Origin: JADGNZ01 sp035995985
GTDB lineage: Bacteria > Acidobacteriota > Thermoanaerobaculia > Gp7-AA8
Direction of reading: 5' to 3'
Assembly (NCBI GenBank): GCA_035995985.1
Contig: DASYJY010000145.1
Span: 1-34,325 of the forward strand
DNA length: 34,325 nt
Of the stretch, positions 23,492 to 32,389 are shown in pieces. Both the position numbers and the translations under genes were made by a program. The notes beneath the pieces are model-generated. The model made no database searches. It saw only the letters and a list, made by a program, of their open reading frames with translations, and was not told where the DNA came from. Numbering within the stretch: the stretch's first letter is position 1; the number at the start of each line of letters is the position of its first letter.

Positions 23492-24373
23492 ATGACGAAC
23501 TCCACCGGCGAGATCGTTCGCATTGCGAACATCGCGATCGCCATTCGCTACGCCGACGAGGCGCTGCGGCGGCCGCTTTCCGAGACGGTGAGCCGCTTCG
23601 TGGTGACCGAAAGCGTGGAGCCCGATATCGTGATCACGGTTGAGGCGATGCCGGATGATCTTCCGCCTCCCGGCAAACTCCTTTTCGAGTCCGGCGCCGT
23701 CTGGCGCGCGTACGACGACGACGGCGGTTTCCGCATCGATTGCTGGAGCGATCTCTTCGGGGACGTTCCCTACAAAACGGCATTGTTCGATCGCGACTTG
23801 CGTCAAGGTCGCATTCTCGTGCGTCCGGACGTGTACCTGGCCGACACGATGGGCCCTCTCGACTATCCGCTGGACGAGGTCCTGATCGCGCATCTGCTCG
23901 GGCGCGGACGCGGCGTCGAGCTGCACGGCTGCGGCATCATCGACCGCGACGGCCGTGGACAGCTTTTCGTCGGCCAGTCGGGCGCGGGAAAAACGACCAC
24001 GGCGCGAGTCTGGTTGGCCGATGCACACTACGACATCGTCAGCGACGACCGCGTCATCGTTCGTTTCGTCGATGGAGAGTGGCGGATGTTCGGTACGCCG
24101 TGGCATGGCGAGGCCGAGCTGTCGTCGCCGCAGTCTGCGCCGCTGGCGGCGATTCATCTCCTGGTGCAGGCGGCGCGAACGGAGCTCGTTTCGTTGCCGC
24201 CGGCACAGGCGGCGGCCGCACTTTTCGGCTGCACGTTCCCGCCGTTTTACGACGCCGAGGCGCTGAGTTTCACGCTGGAGTGCCTCGACCGCATCGTGCG
24301 CGATCTGCCGGTGCGCGCGCTCCGTTTCCTGCCGGATCGCAGCGTCATCGACTGCGTCCGTGGTGCGGCGTGA
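23492..24373 (+). CDS. HPr kinase/phosphorylase-like protein of the RiPP cassette
   Basis: The 293-residue protein, start MTNSTGEIVRIANIAI, has an N-terminal domain of about 140 residues, then the HPrK-type P-loop GQSGAGKT (161-168) preceded by the usual ELHGCGIIDRDG strand-turn and followed by YDIVSDDRVIV (180-190), the acidic metal/catalytic region, and GTPWHGE. True HPr kinases act on Ser46 of HPr; this one lacks the surrounding HPr/PTS genes and belongs with the HPrK-like proteins seen in RiPP loci, including lasso-peptide kinases that phosphorylate a C-terminal Ser. It lies 19 bases after the precursor gene and overlaps the peptidase gene by GTGA. A much longer open frame continues upstream (to 23174) through the precursor gene, but has no start signal. 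Confidence 0.86.
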   Translation: MTNSTGEIVRIANIAIAIRYADEALRRPLSETVSRFVVTESVEPDIVITVEAMPDDLPPPGKLLFESGAVWRAYDDDGGFRIDCWSDLFGDVPYKTALFDRDLRQGRILVRPDVYLADTMGPLDYPLDEVLIAHLLGRGRGVELHGCGIIDRDGRGQLFVGQSGAGKTTTARVWLADAHYDIVSDDRVIVRFVDGEWRMFGTPWHGEAELSSPQSAPLAAIHLLVQAARTELVSLPPAQAAAALFGCTFPPFYDAEALSFTLECLDRIVRDLPVRALRFLPDRSVIDCVRGAA

Positions 24374-24783
24374 GCGAATTCGAGCCGACGCTGCGCGACG
24401 TGCTGGCGGCCGGCAACACAGCGCGCTTTTGCGCGTCGGGAGACAGCATGTATCCTGCGATCCGAAGCGGCGATTACGTCGATATCGCGCCCTGCGACGT
24501 TTCGGAACTTCGACCGGGCGATGTCATTCTGGCGATGACGGAGCGCGGATTGACGGCGCATCGCATCGTGCGAATTCGCGATCGCGATGATGGGATTCGG
24601 ATCACGATGCGCGGCGACAATGCGCTGCGGTCCGACGCCTCGGTAGGTCCGGAGGATGTTCTCGGGCGGGTTGAGCGCGTGGAAAGCGGCGGAAACGCTC
24701 GCCGAACGGCCCCCGAGTCGGCGACAATCATTCGCTTCGCAGCCGTGCTGGTCCGCCGGCTGCTGTCCGCGTTTCCGCACTAA
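24370..24783 (+). CDS. S24/S26-type (signal-peptidase-like) serine peptidase
   Basis: The 137-residue protein starts at GTG 24370, overlapping the HPrK-like gene. It has the box SGDSMYPAIRSGDYV with nucleophile Ser26 and a second box LTAHRIVRI with His64 in the position of the Ser/His dyad of archaeal/ER-type signal peptidases, then RGDNALRSD, the GDN element. No N-terminal membrane helix precedes the Ser; the C-terminus has a short hydrophobic, Arg-containing helix (IIRFAAVLVRRLLSAF). In this cassette it is the best candidate for leader removal, though it might instead be a regulator-cleaving S24-like protein. It is the last gene before a terminator. Confidence 0.87.
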   Translation: MSEFEPTLRDVLAAGNTARFCASGDSMYPAIRSGDYVDIAPCDVSELRPGDVILAMTERGLTAHRIVRIRDRDDGIRITMRGDNALRSDASVGPEDVLGRVERVESGGNARRTAPESATIIRFAAVLVRRLLSAFPH

Positions 24784-24809
24784 CAAAGGCGGCGTGAGGT
24801 TGGTGGCGC

Positions 24810-24842
24810 CACGGTTCGACGAGGAGCCGTGACGAAATTTTT
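24810..24842 (+). terminator. Likely Rho-independent terminator of the RiPP cassette
   Basis: CACGGTTC (24810-24817) pairs with GAGCCGTG (24824-24831) through 8 bp including one G-T pair, with a 6-base loop; TTTTT (24838-24842) follows after six bases. It lies 26 bases after the peptidase stop and separates the cassette from the giant secreted-protein gene. Confidence 0.6.
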
Positions 24843-24917
24843 GCGGCGCCGCGCACGTGTTACAGACGATACCGCTAATAACCTTTCCCTTCGAATCAGT
24901 TCACGAGAGGAACTACT

Positions 24918-27900
24918 GTGAATATTAGAGACGCCGTCAGCCGGACGAGTGTGCGCGCGATCGCATGCTCCGTCGCCATCGTTCTCATTTCCGCCCGCGG
25001 TCACGCCCAGGTTGTCTTCGACGCAGCGTCGAACGCATCGCCGGCGGTGGTATCGACGGCCAATCCCGTTGCGACTTCGTGGAACCACACGGTAGGTTCC
25101 GCGAAAAAGTCATACCTCGCGGTCAGCGTCGCCATCGACAAGAACGGCGGCGGGCAGACGGTGACCAGCGTCGTCTTCGGTAGCGAGGCTGGCGGACCGA
25201 ACCAGGCGATGGCCGTGGTCGGCACCGCAACGAACGGCACGATCGATCGCGCCGAAATCTGGGGCTTGGCCGGGCCTACGGCCGGCACGCACCAGATCAC
25301 GGTCACGGTTGCGAATGCGGGCGGGCAGAACACAGCCCTCATCGCCGGGGCGAAGTCGTTCTCGAACGTGTTCCAGACGGCGGCGAATGGAACCGCGGTC
25401 GCTGCCACCGGGACGAGCACGACTCCTTCCGTTACGGTTGCCAACTCGGCATTCAGTTATGTCGTCGACGCGGTCGCGTTCAACGGCAACAACGCACTGA
25501 CAGCTGCCGCCGGTCAGACGAATCCATTCAACGTAACCAGCGCCGCGCCGGCGTTTTCGGGCGCCGGCAGCATCGAGCCCGGCGCGGCCAGCAGCACGCT
25601 CTCGTGGACCTCGGGCGCGTCGCAGGCGTGGGCATCGGTGGGTGTTGCGCTGCAGTCAGCCAACCCGCAGATCCTCTTCGATGCAGCCAGCGCCGCGACG
25701 TTTGCCTCGGCCGGCAATCCGGTCGTGGGCTCCTGGAATCACACCACGACGACCGCTGCGAATCGTTACCTCGTCGTCGGCGTCAATATCGACAAGAGCG
25801 GTGGCGCTTCCGTCGTCAACAGCGTCCGCTACGGAACGGAAGGCGGCGGGCCGAACGTGCTGATGACGTTGCTCGGCGCCATCAACAACGGGACCGCCGT
25901 TCGTACCGAGCTGTGGGGCGTGACCGCACCGGCGTCGGGTGTGCACCAGATCACGGTCTCCGTGAGTAACGCTGGCGCCAATGTCAATGTGATTGCTGGC
26001 GCGCAGACCTTCAGCAATGTCGACCAATCGGCGCCGACAGGAACAGTAGCCACGAACAGCGCCAATTCGACGACTCCTACCGTGACCGTGACGAATTCTG
26101 CGTATGACTACGTGGTCGACTCCGTTGCCTACAACACCAATGCGGCGGGAGCCGTCGGACCACAGCAGGACGTCCGCTGGGGCTTCGTCACCAACGCCGC
26201 GGCACCGGTTACCAACTTCTCGGGCGCCGGAAGCGGAGCGCGGGGCTACACGAACGTCACGATGTCGTGGACCGCTGCCGTCGGCGCGCAGCCGTGGACC
26301 ATCGCGGCCGTTCCGCTCAAGCAGGTTTCCGTTGGCATCAGCAAGACCGCCTCCGCCGACGTCATCAAACTTGGCGACAGCGTCACGTACACGTTGAAGG
26401 CGACCAACTACAGCGCAGCCGCGGTCAACAACGTCACCATCACTGACGCCATCCCGGCCAACGCGACGTTCGTGTCGCAGACCGGATGCGCTGGCACTGG
26501 CCCGGTGACGTGCAACATCGGCACGCTCGCGGCTGGCGCGACCTCCGCGCCGATCACGATCACCGTTGTCGCGAACGCGGCCGGAACAGTTTCGAACGTG
26601 GCCACCGTGACGTACACCGGTGCGGCCGCTCCCAATTCTTCGGAAACCGTCCGCACGCTCGCCGAGGCGAAGGTCTGTGCGAATCCGGGAAAAGACGGCG
26701 CCGGCGGAACGCTCGCCGGAATCAAGAACGACTATTGGCCGGGCAGCTCTACGGTCGCCGCTGGAGCGACGGGACTCACCGTCGGCGCTCGGACAGCCGG
26801 CGCCGGCGGAAACACGATCGCCGTGGGCGATCTCCTCATCGTCATGCAGATGCAGGACGCCGCGTTCGACACGACGAATGATGAAACGTACGGCGAAGGC
26901 ACCGGTTCGACGCGCGCGACCGGCACCGGCAGCGGCGCCGCGACGGCGCTGAACAACGCCGGCCGCTGGGAGTACGTGGTCGCGACGAATGCCGTCTCCG
27001 CGGCCGGAGGCGCATTGACGTTCAACGCCGGCGGCGCAAGCGGAGGTCTGCTCTACGGCTACACGAATCAGACCTTTGCCACGACTACGACGCAGGGACA
27101 GCGCACCTATCAGGTCATTCGTGTCCCTCAATACACGACCGCCACCCTCGGATCGACGCTGACCGCGCTCACATGGAACGGTGCCACGGGTGGCATCCTC
27201 GCCGTCGACGTCAGCGGCACGTTGGCACTTGGCAGCGCGACCGTGTCGGTCAACGGCGAAGGCTTCCGTGGCGGTGGCGGACGCATGCTCACAGGTGTCG
27301 GCGCCGGGACCGCTCTTTTGTCGACGGATTTCCGCACGTTGGCCACGCTCGCGACGAACGGATCGAAGGGCGAGGGCATCACCGGAACGCCTCGCTACAT
27401 CTACCAGCACGGCGCCACGATCGGAGCACCAGCGTCGGGCAATCTGCCGCTGGACACCGGTGTGGAAGGTTACGTCGGCGGCAGCTACGGCCGCGGCGCG
27501 CCGGGTAACGCCGGCGGTGGTTCGACCGACGGTGACGTCACCGCGAACCAGGACAACAGCGGCGGCGGAGGCGGCGGCAATGCCGGCTTCGGCGGCGCAG
27601 GCGGAAACGGCTGGGCGTGCAACTGTCCCTCGGGCGGGCAGGGCGGCGGCGGCATTTCGCCGAGCCTCACCCGCATCACGATGGGCGGCGGCGGCGGCGC
27701 CGGAACGACGAACAATGCGTCGGGCGAAACGTGTATCGCTCCTCCGACCTGCCGCGTCAACGTACCCGGCGACTGGACGGATACCGAGGCTGGCGCAAAC
27801 GGCTACTACAGCAGCGGTGCGAACGGCGGCGGCACCATCATCATTCGTGCTCTGCAAGTCACCGGGACGGCCACGCTCACCGCGAACGGATTCACGGCCT

Positions 27901-30900
27901 ACAACACCGGCCGTGACGGCGCGGGCGGCGGCGGCGCCGGCGGCTCCGTCCTCTTCACTGTGCAGACGGGCGTTCTCACCGGACTGACCGTGCAGGCCAC
28001 GGGCGGCAACGGCGGCAACACCTGGCTGACCACCGCTCCGGCGGGGAGCCCGGGCGAACGTCACGGCCCCGGCGGCGGCGGTGGTGGCGGATACGTCCTC
28101 CTCTCCAGTGCCGCGGCGACGACCGATGTCTCGGCCGGACAGGGCGGCATCACGACGACAGCGAACGACGACTACGGCGCGCAGCCGGGAACTCCCGGCA
28201 CCGTGCAGTTGATCGCCGGAAACAACGTCCTCCCCGGCGGCGATGGCGCGTCATGCGCGATCGCCGATCTCGCTGTCACGAACGTCGTCAGTTCTCCGTC
28301 CATCCTGGCGGGCAGCAACGTCACCTTCACGCAGACCGTGACGAACAACGGCCCGAGCCCGGAGGACGGCGTCGTCTACATGGCTCCAATCCCGGCCAGC
28401 GCCAGTTTTGTGTCGATGTCCGTTCCGCCCGGCTGGACCTGCATCACACCGGCCGTCGGCAATGGCGGCGTCGTCACCTGCACGACGCCTACTCTCGCCA
28501 ACGCGGCTACCGCAAACTTCGCGCTGGTCGTCAACGTCTCTGCTGCGTCTCCGGGCGGCTACCTGATCTCGGAGACGAATTCTGTCTCCAGCAATACACC
28601 TGACTCGAATCCGGCGAACAATCAAGCAACGGCCACGACGATCGTGGAGGGAACTCCATTCGCCGACATGGCCGTCACGATCAGCGAGAGCACCAGTGTT
28701 CCCGTCCCCGGCGCGAACATCAATTACACGCAGACGATCTCAAACCTCGGCAGCGGAACGGCCAGCGTTCCGACGTACAGCATCACGACGCCTCCGAACA
28801 CCACATTCCAGGGCATCACGCCTCCGGCCGGATGGACATGCATCACGCCTGCGATCGGCGGAACCGGCGCGATCAACTGCACCGGCGTGACGCTGGCCTC
28901 GGGTGCCAGCGTGAGCATGCCGCTGACTCTGAAGGTGAACAGCGTTGGCGTGACGCCAGGGGTAACTGTCATCACGGCGACCCCCTCGGTGTCGAGCAGT
29001 TCGCGCGATCCTTACCTGCCGAACAACACCGCCAGCGTATCGGCCACCGTCGTCGCGGCCGGCTCGGGCGACGTCGCGGTGACCATCTCCAATAGTCCAA
29101 ATCCCGTGAGCCCGGCGCAGAACTACAGCTACACGGTCGTCGCGACGAACAACGGTCCGGCAGCGGCTGCGAACGACACCGTCTCGCTGCCGTTGCCGGC
29201 AGGCACGAACTTCCAATCGCTCACGCCACCGGCCGGATGGGCATGCGTGACGCCTGCTGTCGGCTCCGGCGGAACGATCACCTGCACCATCGCCTCGTTC
29301 GCCATCGGCGCAAGCGCGACCTTCTCCCCGGTGGTCATGGTCAATCCGACCACGGCCGGCGGAACGACGCTGACCGCGACCGCGAATATCACGACCACTT
29401 CCACGGATAGCATCTCGACGAACAACAGCGCGTCGACGACCAACCTCGTCGTTGCCCGCACCAGCGCGGACGTCGGCATTGTCAAGACCGACTCGCCGGA
29501 TCCTGTCGGCGTCGGACAGCTGATCACGTACCGCCTGACGGTAACGAACAACGGGCCTGCGCGTGCCACGAACGTCGCCATCAACGATCCGCTGCCGGCG
29601 ACCGTCAATTTCGTCTCGGCGAATCCGAGCATCGGTTCGTGTTCGAACAACCTCCCGACGACTCCGACCACCATCAATTGCACGCTCGGTGCGCTGGCAG
29701 TCGGCAACTCGCAATTCGTCGACGTCATCGTGCAGGCCAACACCACCGGCACGGTCACGAATACGGCCACGGTGACGCGTACGGAGGTCGACTCCGTCCC
29801 CGCAAACGACTCTTCCACGGCCACGACCACGGTTCTCGCGGTGACCCTCGTTCGCCTGCGCGACTTCACCGTCACGCAGGAGAAGAAGAACGTTTCCATC
29901 GCCTGGCAGACCAGTTTCGAGTCCGACAACCTCGGCTTCAACATCTACCGCGAAGTCGGTCCGCAGCGGACGAAGGTCAATAAGAAATTGATCGCCGGCA
30001 CCGCGCTGACTTCGAAGGAACACGACAGCAAGGCGGGCTCGGTCTATCGCTACAGCGACAAGCTCGACGAAGGAACCTTCGCGCAGTACTGGCTCGAGGA
30101 CGTCGACACGGCGGGCAAGCACACGATGCACGGTCCTGTTTCGCCGGTGAACGGTGCGCCGTCCGGGCCGCCGAACACGACGCCGCTTTCCGGCCTCGGT
30201 GCCAACGGCGATGTCATCGACACGCCCGCCGGCTTCGGCGCCGCGCACGCGACCGCGCAGGAACCCGCCACGAATGCGCAGTACAAGAAGCAGCTCGATC
30301 TGGCCGCGGACGCCGGCCTGCGCATCTACGTGTCGCAGGAAGGGTGGTACCGCATCACGCGCGCGGCGATGACGGCTGCCGGTTACGATCCGGGCTCCGA
30401 TCCCAAAGCGATTTCTGTCTACATGCTCGGCGATGAGATCGACACGAATATCGACGACGGCGGCGACGGCAAGTTCGACGCGAACGACGCCATCGAGTTC
30501 TACGGCTATCCGGTCGACACCGTCTCCACCGGCGCGCGCACCTACTGGCTCCGCGCGTCGAAGAACGACGGCAAGAACAGCCGCATCGATACGCAGAAGT
30601 CGAAGGGCGGCGATCCCATCACCGGCAGCGTTCCGTTCACGTATCAGCGCATCGAACGTGGCGTTTTCGCGCCGCTCGTGAAAAACAGCGAAGACGACGC
30701 CTTCTTCGGCACGCTCATTCTCAGCGACGGCGGTACAGAGCCGTTGACGGTTGCCAATCTCGACACGTCGTTCGGCGGCAACGCTTCGCTGGAGTTGTTG
30801 ATCCAGGGCGGCACCGACATGGATCACATCATCGATGTGGCTATCAACGGTCATGTCCTCGGTACCGCAACCCTGTCGAAAATCGACGAGAAGACCTTCA

Positions 30901-32345
30901 CGTATCCGTTCCCGCAGTCATGGCTGACCGCCGGAACGAACAACGTCCTGCTCACGTCGCGGAACGGCGACGAAGACGTGAGCGTGGTCGCGAAGTCGCG
31001 GCTCACGTATCAGCATCTTCTCCGCGCCGACGGTGGCGCGCTCAATGTCACTCTCGGCGGCGGCCGCGCGGTCACGATCGGCGGCTTCACCACGAACAAG
31101 GTGCGCGCTGTCGACGTCACCGACGGACGTCATCCGGTCGAGATCCTGACCACGGTCGCTGCCGATCCGCAGGGCGGTTTCGCGGCCACGTTCACGAACG
31201 TTTCCGGCGGCACGCGAACGGTCACGGCATTCGATTCCTCGCGCGTTCTTGCGGCAGGCGAGCTGGCCACGAGCACGCCGTCCACGTGGAGCGATACCAA
31301 CGGCAAGAGCAACGGGGCGAAGGGGCCTGGCGACTTCTACATCGTCAGCAACCGCTCGTTCATCTCCGCCGCGCAGTCGCTCAAGGCGTTGCGTGACGGT
31401 GAAGGGACCGACACGCGCATCATCGACGTCGACGATCTCTACGACGAATTCAACTTCGGTATCCGCAGCCCGGGCGCGATCAAGGATTTCTTCCAGATGG
31501 CTGCAAGCTGGAAACACGCTCCGAGTGCCTTCATGCTCCTCGGCGACGCCAGCATCGATCCGCGCAATTACCTCGGCACTGGCGCATTCGACTACGTGCC
31601 GACGAAGCTCGTTCCCACGGCGCTTCTGCGCACCGCGTCCGACGACTGGTTTGCCGATTTCAACAACGACGGCATCGCCGACATCCCGGTCGGCCGCATT
31701 CCGGTGCGCACGCCGGCCGAGGCGGCGCTCGTCATCGGCAAGATCACGTCGCGCGGCAAACCTAGCGGCGCATGGTCCCGCTCCGCGCTCTTCGTCAACG
31801 ACGTCACCACCGACTACGACTTCGCCGGCGTATCGTCGTCGCTCATCAAACTTCTCCCGTCGGGCACGGCCAGCCAGACGATCGACTTCTCGAAGACGTC
31901 GAATGCGCACGGCGACATCGTCAGCTCGATGAACACCGGCAACCTGCTGACGACCTACGTCGGCCATGCCTCAGTGGAAATCTGGGGCGAGAGTATCTTC
32001 TCGTCGACCGATGCGAGTGCGCTGACGAACGGCAGCCGTCTGCCCGTGGTGCTGTTGATGAACTGTCTGAACGGCTACTTTCACGACATCTTCAGCCAGA
32101 GTCTGGCCGAGGCGATGATCAACGCGCCGAATGGTGGTGCTGTGGCGGTGTGGGCGTCGTCCGGTTTGACGCAGCCCGATCAGCAGGCGCTCATGTCGCG
32201 CGAGGTCTTCCGCCAGATCTTCCGCAGCGGCGAGAACCTGACACTCGGTCAGGCCATGATCCGCGCGAAGTCAGTGGTCGCCGATCCCGACGTGCGCAAG
32301 TCGTGGATCCTCTTCGGCGATCCGACCATGAAACTCGTTCCGTAA
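24918..32345 (+). CDS. Giant secreted protein with DUF11 repeats and C-terminal C25 (gingipain-type) peptidase
   Basis: The 2475-residue product starts at GTG 24918 with GAGAGG 7 bases upstream and a signal peptide ending near GHAQ (residue 30). Domains in order: two tandem repeats of about 215 residues (31-250, 251-468; each opens V/I-x-FDAAS and contains SWNHT and a GGPN turn); a DUF11 repeat (470-570); a glycine-rich region (about 590-1110, densest 855-1060); four more DUF11-type repeats (1113-1643); a fibronectin-like unit (about 1643-1741, FNIYRE); a C25-associated beta region; and a peptidase C25 domain (about 2136-2475) with His2350 in VGHASVEIWG and Cys2383 in MNCLNG. Gingipain-type C25 enzymes are secreted cysteine peptidases. 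No C-terminal sorting domain follows, the protein ending FGDPTMKLVP. Whether it is tied to the adjacent cassette is unknown. Confidence 0.92.
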   Translation: MNIRDAVSRTSVRAIACSVAIVLISARGHAQVVFDAASNASPAVVSTANPVATSWNHTVGSAKKSYLAVSVAIDKNGGGQTVTSVVFGSEAGGPNQAMAVVGTATNGTIDRAEIWGLAGPTAGTHQITVTVANAGGQNTALIAGAKSFSNVFQTAANGTAVAATGTSTTPSVTVANSAFSYVVDAVAFNGNNALTAAAGQTNPFNVTSAAPAFSGAGSIEPGAASSTLSWTSGASQAWASVGVALQSANPQILFDAASAATFASAGNPVVGSWNHTTTTAANRYLVVGVNIDKSGGASVVNSVRYGTEGGGPNVLMTLLGAINNGTAVRTELWGVTAPASGVHQITVSVSNAGANVNVIAGAQTFSNVDQSAPTGTVATNSANSTTPTVTVTNSAYDYVVDSVAYNTNAAGAVGPQQDVRWGFVTNAAAPVTNFSGAGSGARGYTNVTMSWTAAVGAQPWTIAAVPLKQVSVGISKTASADVIKLGDSVTYTLKATNYSAAAVNNVTITDAIPANATFVSQTGCAGTGPVTCNIGTLAAGATSAPITITVVANAAGTVSNVATVTYTGAAAPNSSETVRTLAEAKVCANPGKDGAGGTLAGIKNDYWPGSSTVAAGATGLTVGARTAGAGGNTIAVGDLLIVMQMQDAAFDTTNDETYGEGTGSTRATGTGSGAATALNNAGRWEYVVATNAVSAAGGALTFNAGGASGGLLYGYTNQTFATTTTQGQRTYQVIRVPQYTTATLGSTLTALTWNGATGGILAVDVSGTLALGSATVSVNGEGFRGGGGRMLTGVGAGTALLSTDFRTLATLATNGSKGEGITGTPRYIYQHGATIGAPASGNLPLDTGVEGYVGGSYGRGAPGNAGGGSTDGDVTANQDNSGGGGGGNAGFGGAGGNGWACNCPSGGQGGGGISPSLTRITMGGGGGAGTTNNASGETCIAPPTCRVNVPGDWTDTEAGANGYYSSGANGGGTIIIRALQVTGTATLTANGFTAYNTGRDGAGGGGAGGSVLFTVQTGVLTGLTVQATGGNGGNTWLTTAPAGSPGERHGPGGGGGGGYVLLSSAAATTDVSAGQGGITTTANDDYGAQPGTPGTVQLIAGNNVLPGGDGASCAIADLAVTNVVSSPSILAGSNVTFTQTVTNNGPSPEDGVVYMAPIPASASFVSMSVPPGWTCITPAVGNGGVVTCTTPTLANAATANFALVVNVSAASPGGYLISETNSVSSNTPDSNPANNQATATTIVEGTPFADMAVTISESTSVPVPGANINYTQTISNLGSGTASVPTYSITTPPNTTFQGITPPAGWTCITPAIGGTGAINCTGVTLASGASVSMPLTLKVNSVGVTPGVTVITATPSVSSSSRDPYLPNNTASVSATVVAAGSGDVAVTISNSPNPVSPAQNYSYTVVATNNGPAAAANDTVSLPLPAGTNFQSLTPPAGWACVTPAVGSGGTITCTIASFAIGASATFSPVVMVNPTTAGGTTLTATANITTTSTDSISTNNSASTTNLVVARTSADVGIVKTDSPDPVGVGQLITYRLTVTNNGPARATNVAINDPLPATVNFVSANPSIGSCSNNLPTTPTTINCTLGALAVGNSQFVDVIVQANTTGTVTNTATVTRTEVDSVPANDSSTATTTVLAVTLVRLRDFTVTQEKKNVSIAWQTSFESDNLGFNIYREVGPQRTKVNKKLIAGTALTSKEHDSKAGSVYRYSDKLDEGTFAQYWLEDVDTAGKHTMHGPVSPVNGAPSGPPNTTPLSGLGANGDVIDTPAGFGAAHATAQEPATNAQYKKQLDLAADAGLRIYVSQEGWYRITRAAMTAAGYDPGSDPKAISVYMLGDEIDTNIDDGGDGKFDANDAIEFYGYPVDTVSTGARTYWLRASKNDGKNSRIDTQKSKGGDPITGSVPFTYQRIERGVFAPLVKNSEDDAFFGTLILSDGGTEPLTVANLDTSFGGNASLELLIQGGTDMDHIIDVAINGHVLGTATLSKIDEKTFTYPFPQSWLTAGTNNVLLTSRNGDEDVSVVAKSRLTYQHLLRADGGALNVTLGGGRAVTIGGFTTNKVRAVDVTDGRHPVEILTTVAADPQGGFAATFTNVSGGTRTVTAFDSSRVLAAGELATSTPSTWSDTNGKSNGAKGPGDFYIVSNRSFISAAQSLKALRDGEGTDTRIIDVDDLYDEFNFGIRSPGAIKDFFQMAASWKHAPSAFMLLGDASIDPRNYLGTGAFDYVPTKLVPTALLRTASDDWFADFNNDGIADIPVGRIPVRTPAEAALVIGKITSRGKPSGAWSRSALFVNDVTTDYDFAGVSSSLIKLLPSGTASQTIDFSKTSNAHGDIVSSMNTGNLLTTYVGHASVEIWGESIFSSTDASALTNGSRLPVVLLMNCLNGYFHDIFSQSLAEAMINAPNGGAVAVWASSGLTQPDQQALMSREVFRQIFRSGENLTLGQAMIRAKSVVADPDVRKSWILFGDPTMKLVP

Positions 32346-32355
32346 ACGATCATTG

Positions 32356-32387
32356 ATCGCGGGCAGGCTGCAACGCCTGCCCGCGAT
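32356..32387. terminator. Bidirectional hairpin terminator between convergent genes
   Basis: A perfect 13-bp stem, ATCGCGGGCAGGC (32356-32368) with its complement at 32375-32387, closes a 6-base loop in the 44-base gap between the C25 gene and the convergent polymerase gene. No T-tract follows, but stem strength and position fit a shared terminator. Confidence 0.7.
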
Positions 32388-32389
32388 TC

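Noticed and set aside
21710..24783. Lasso-peptide cluster
   Set aside because: PqqD-like and HPrK-like proteins occur in lasso loci, but there is no asparagine-synthetase-like cyclase and no B2 protease, while a radical SAM/SPASM enzyme is present.
24843..24917. Riboswitch or promoter upstream of the giant gene
   Set aside because: The gap has no GEMM-like GGCAAACC/CGCAAAG landmarks and no -10/-35 pair better than chance; only the ribosome site GAGAGG is clear.
25656..28064. 802-codon open frame on the minus strand
   Set aside because: Antisense shadow of the giant secreted-protein gene, dominated by Arg/Ala/Gly/Val, with no recognisable family or start signal.
28740..30854. 704-codon open frame on the minus strand
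   Set aside because: Antisense shadow of the DUF11 repeat region; composition is an artefact of the complementary frame.
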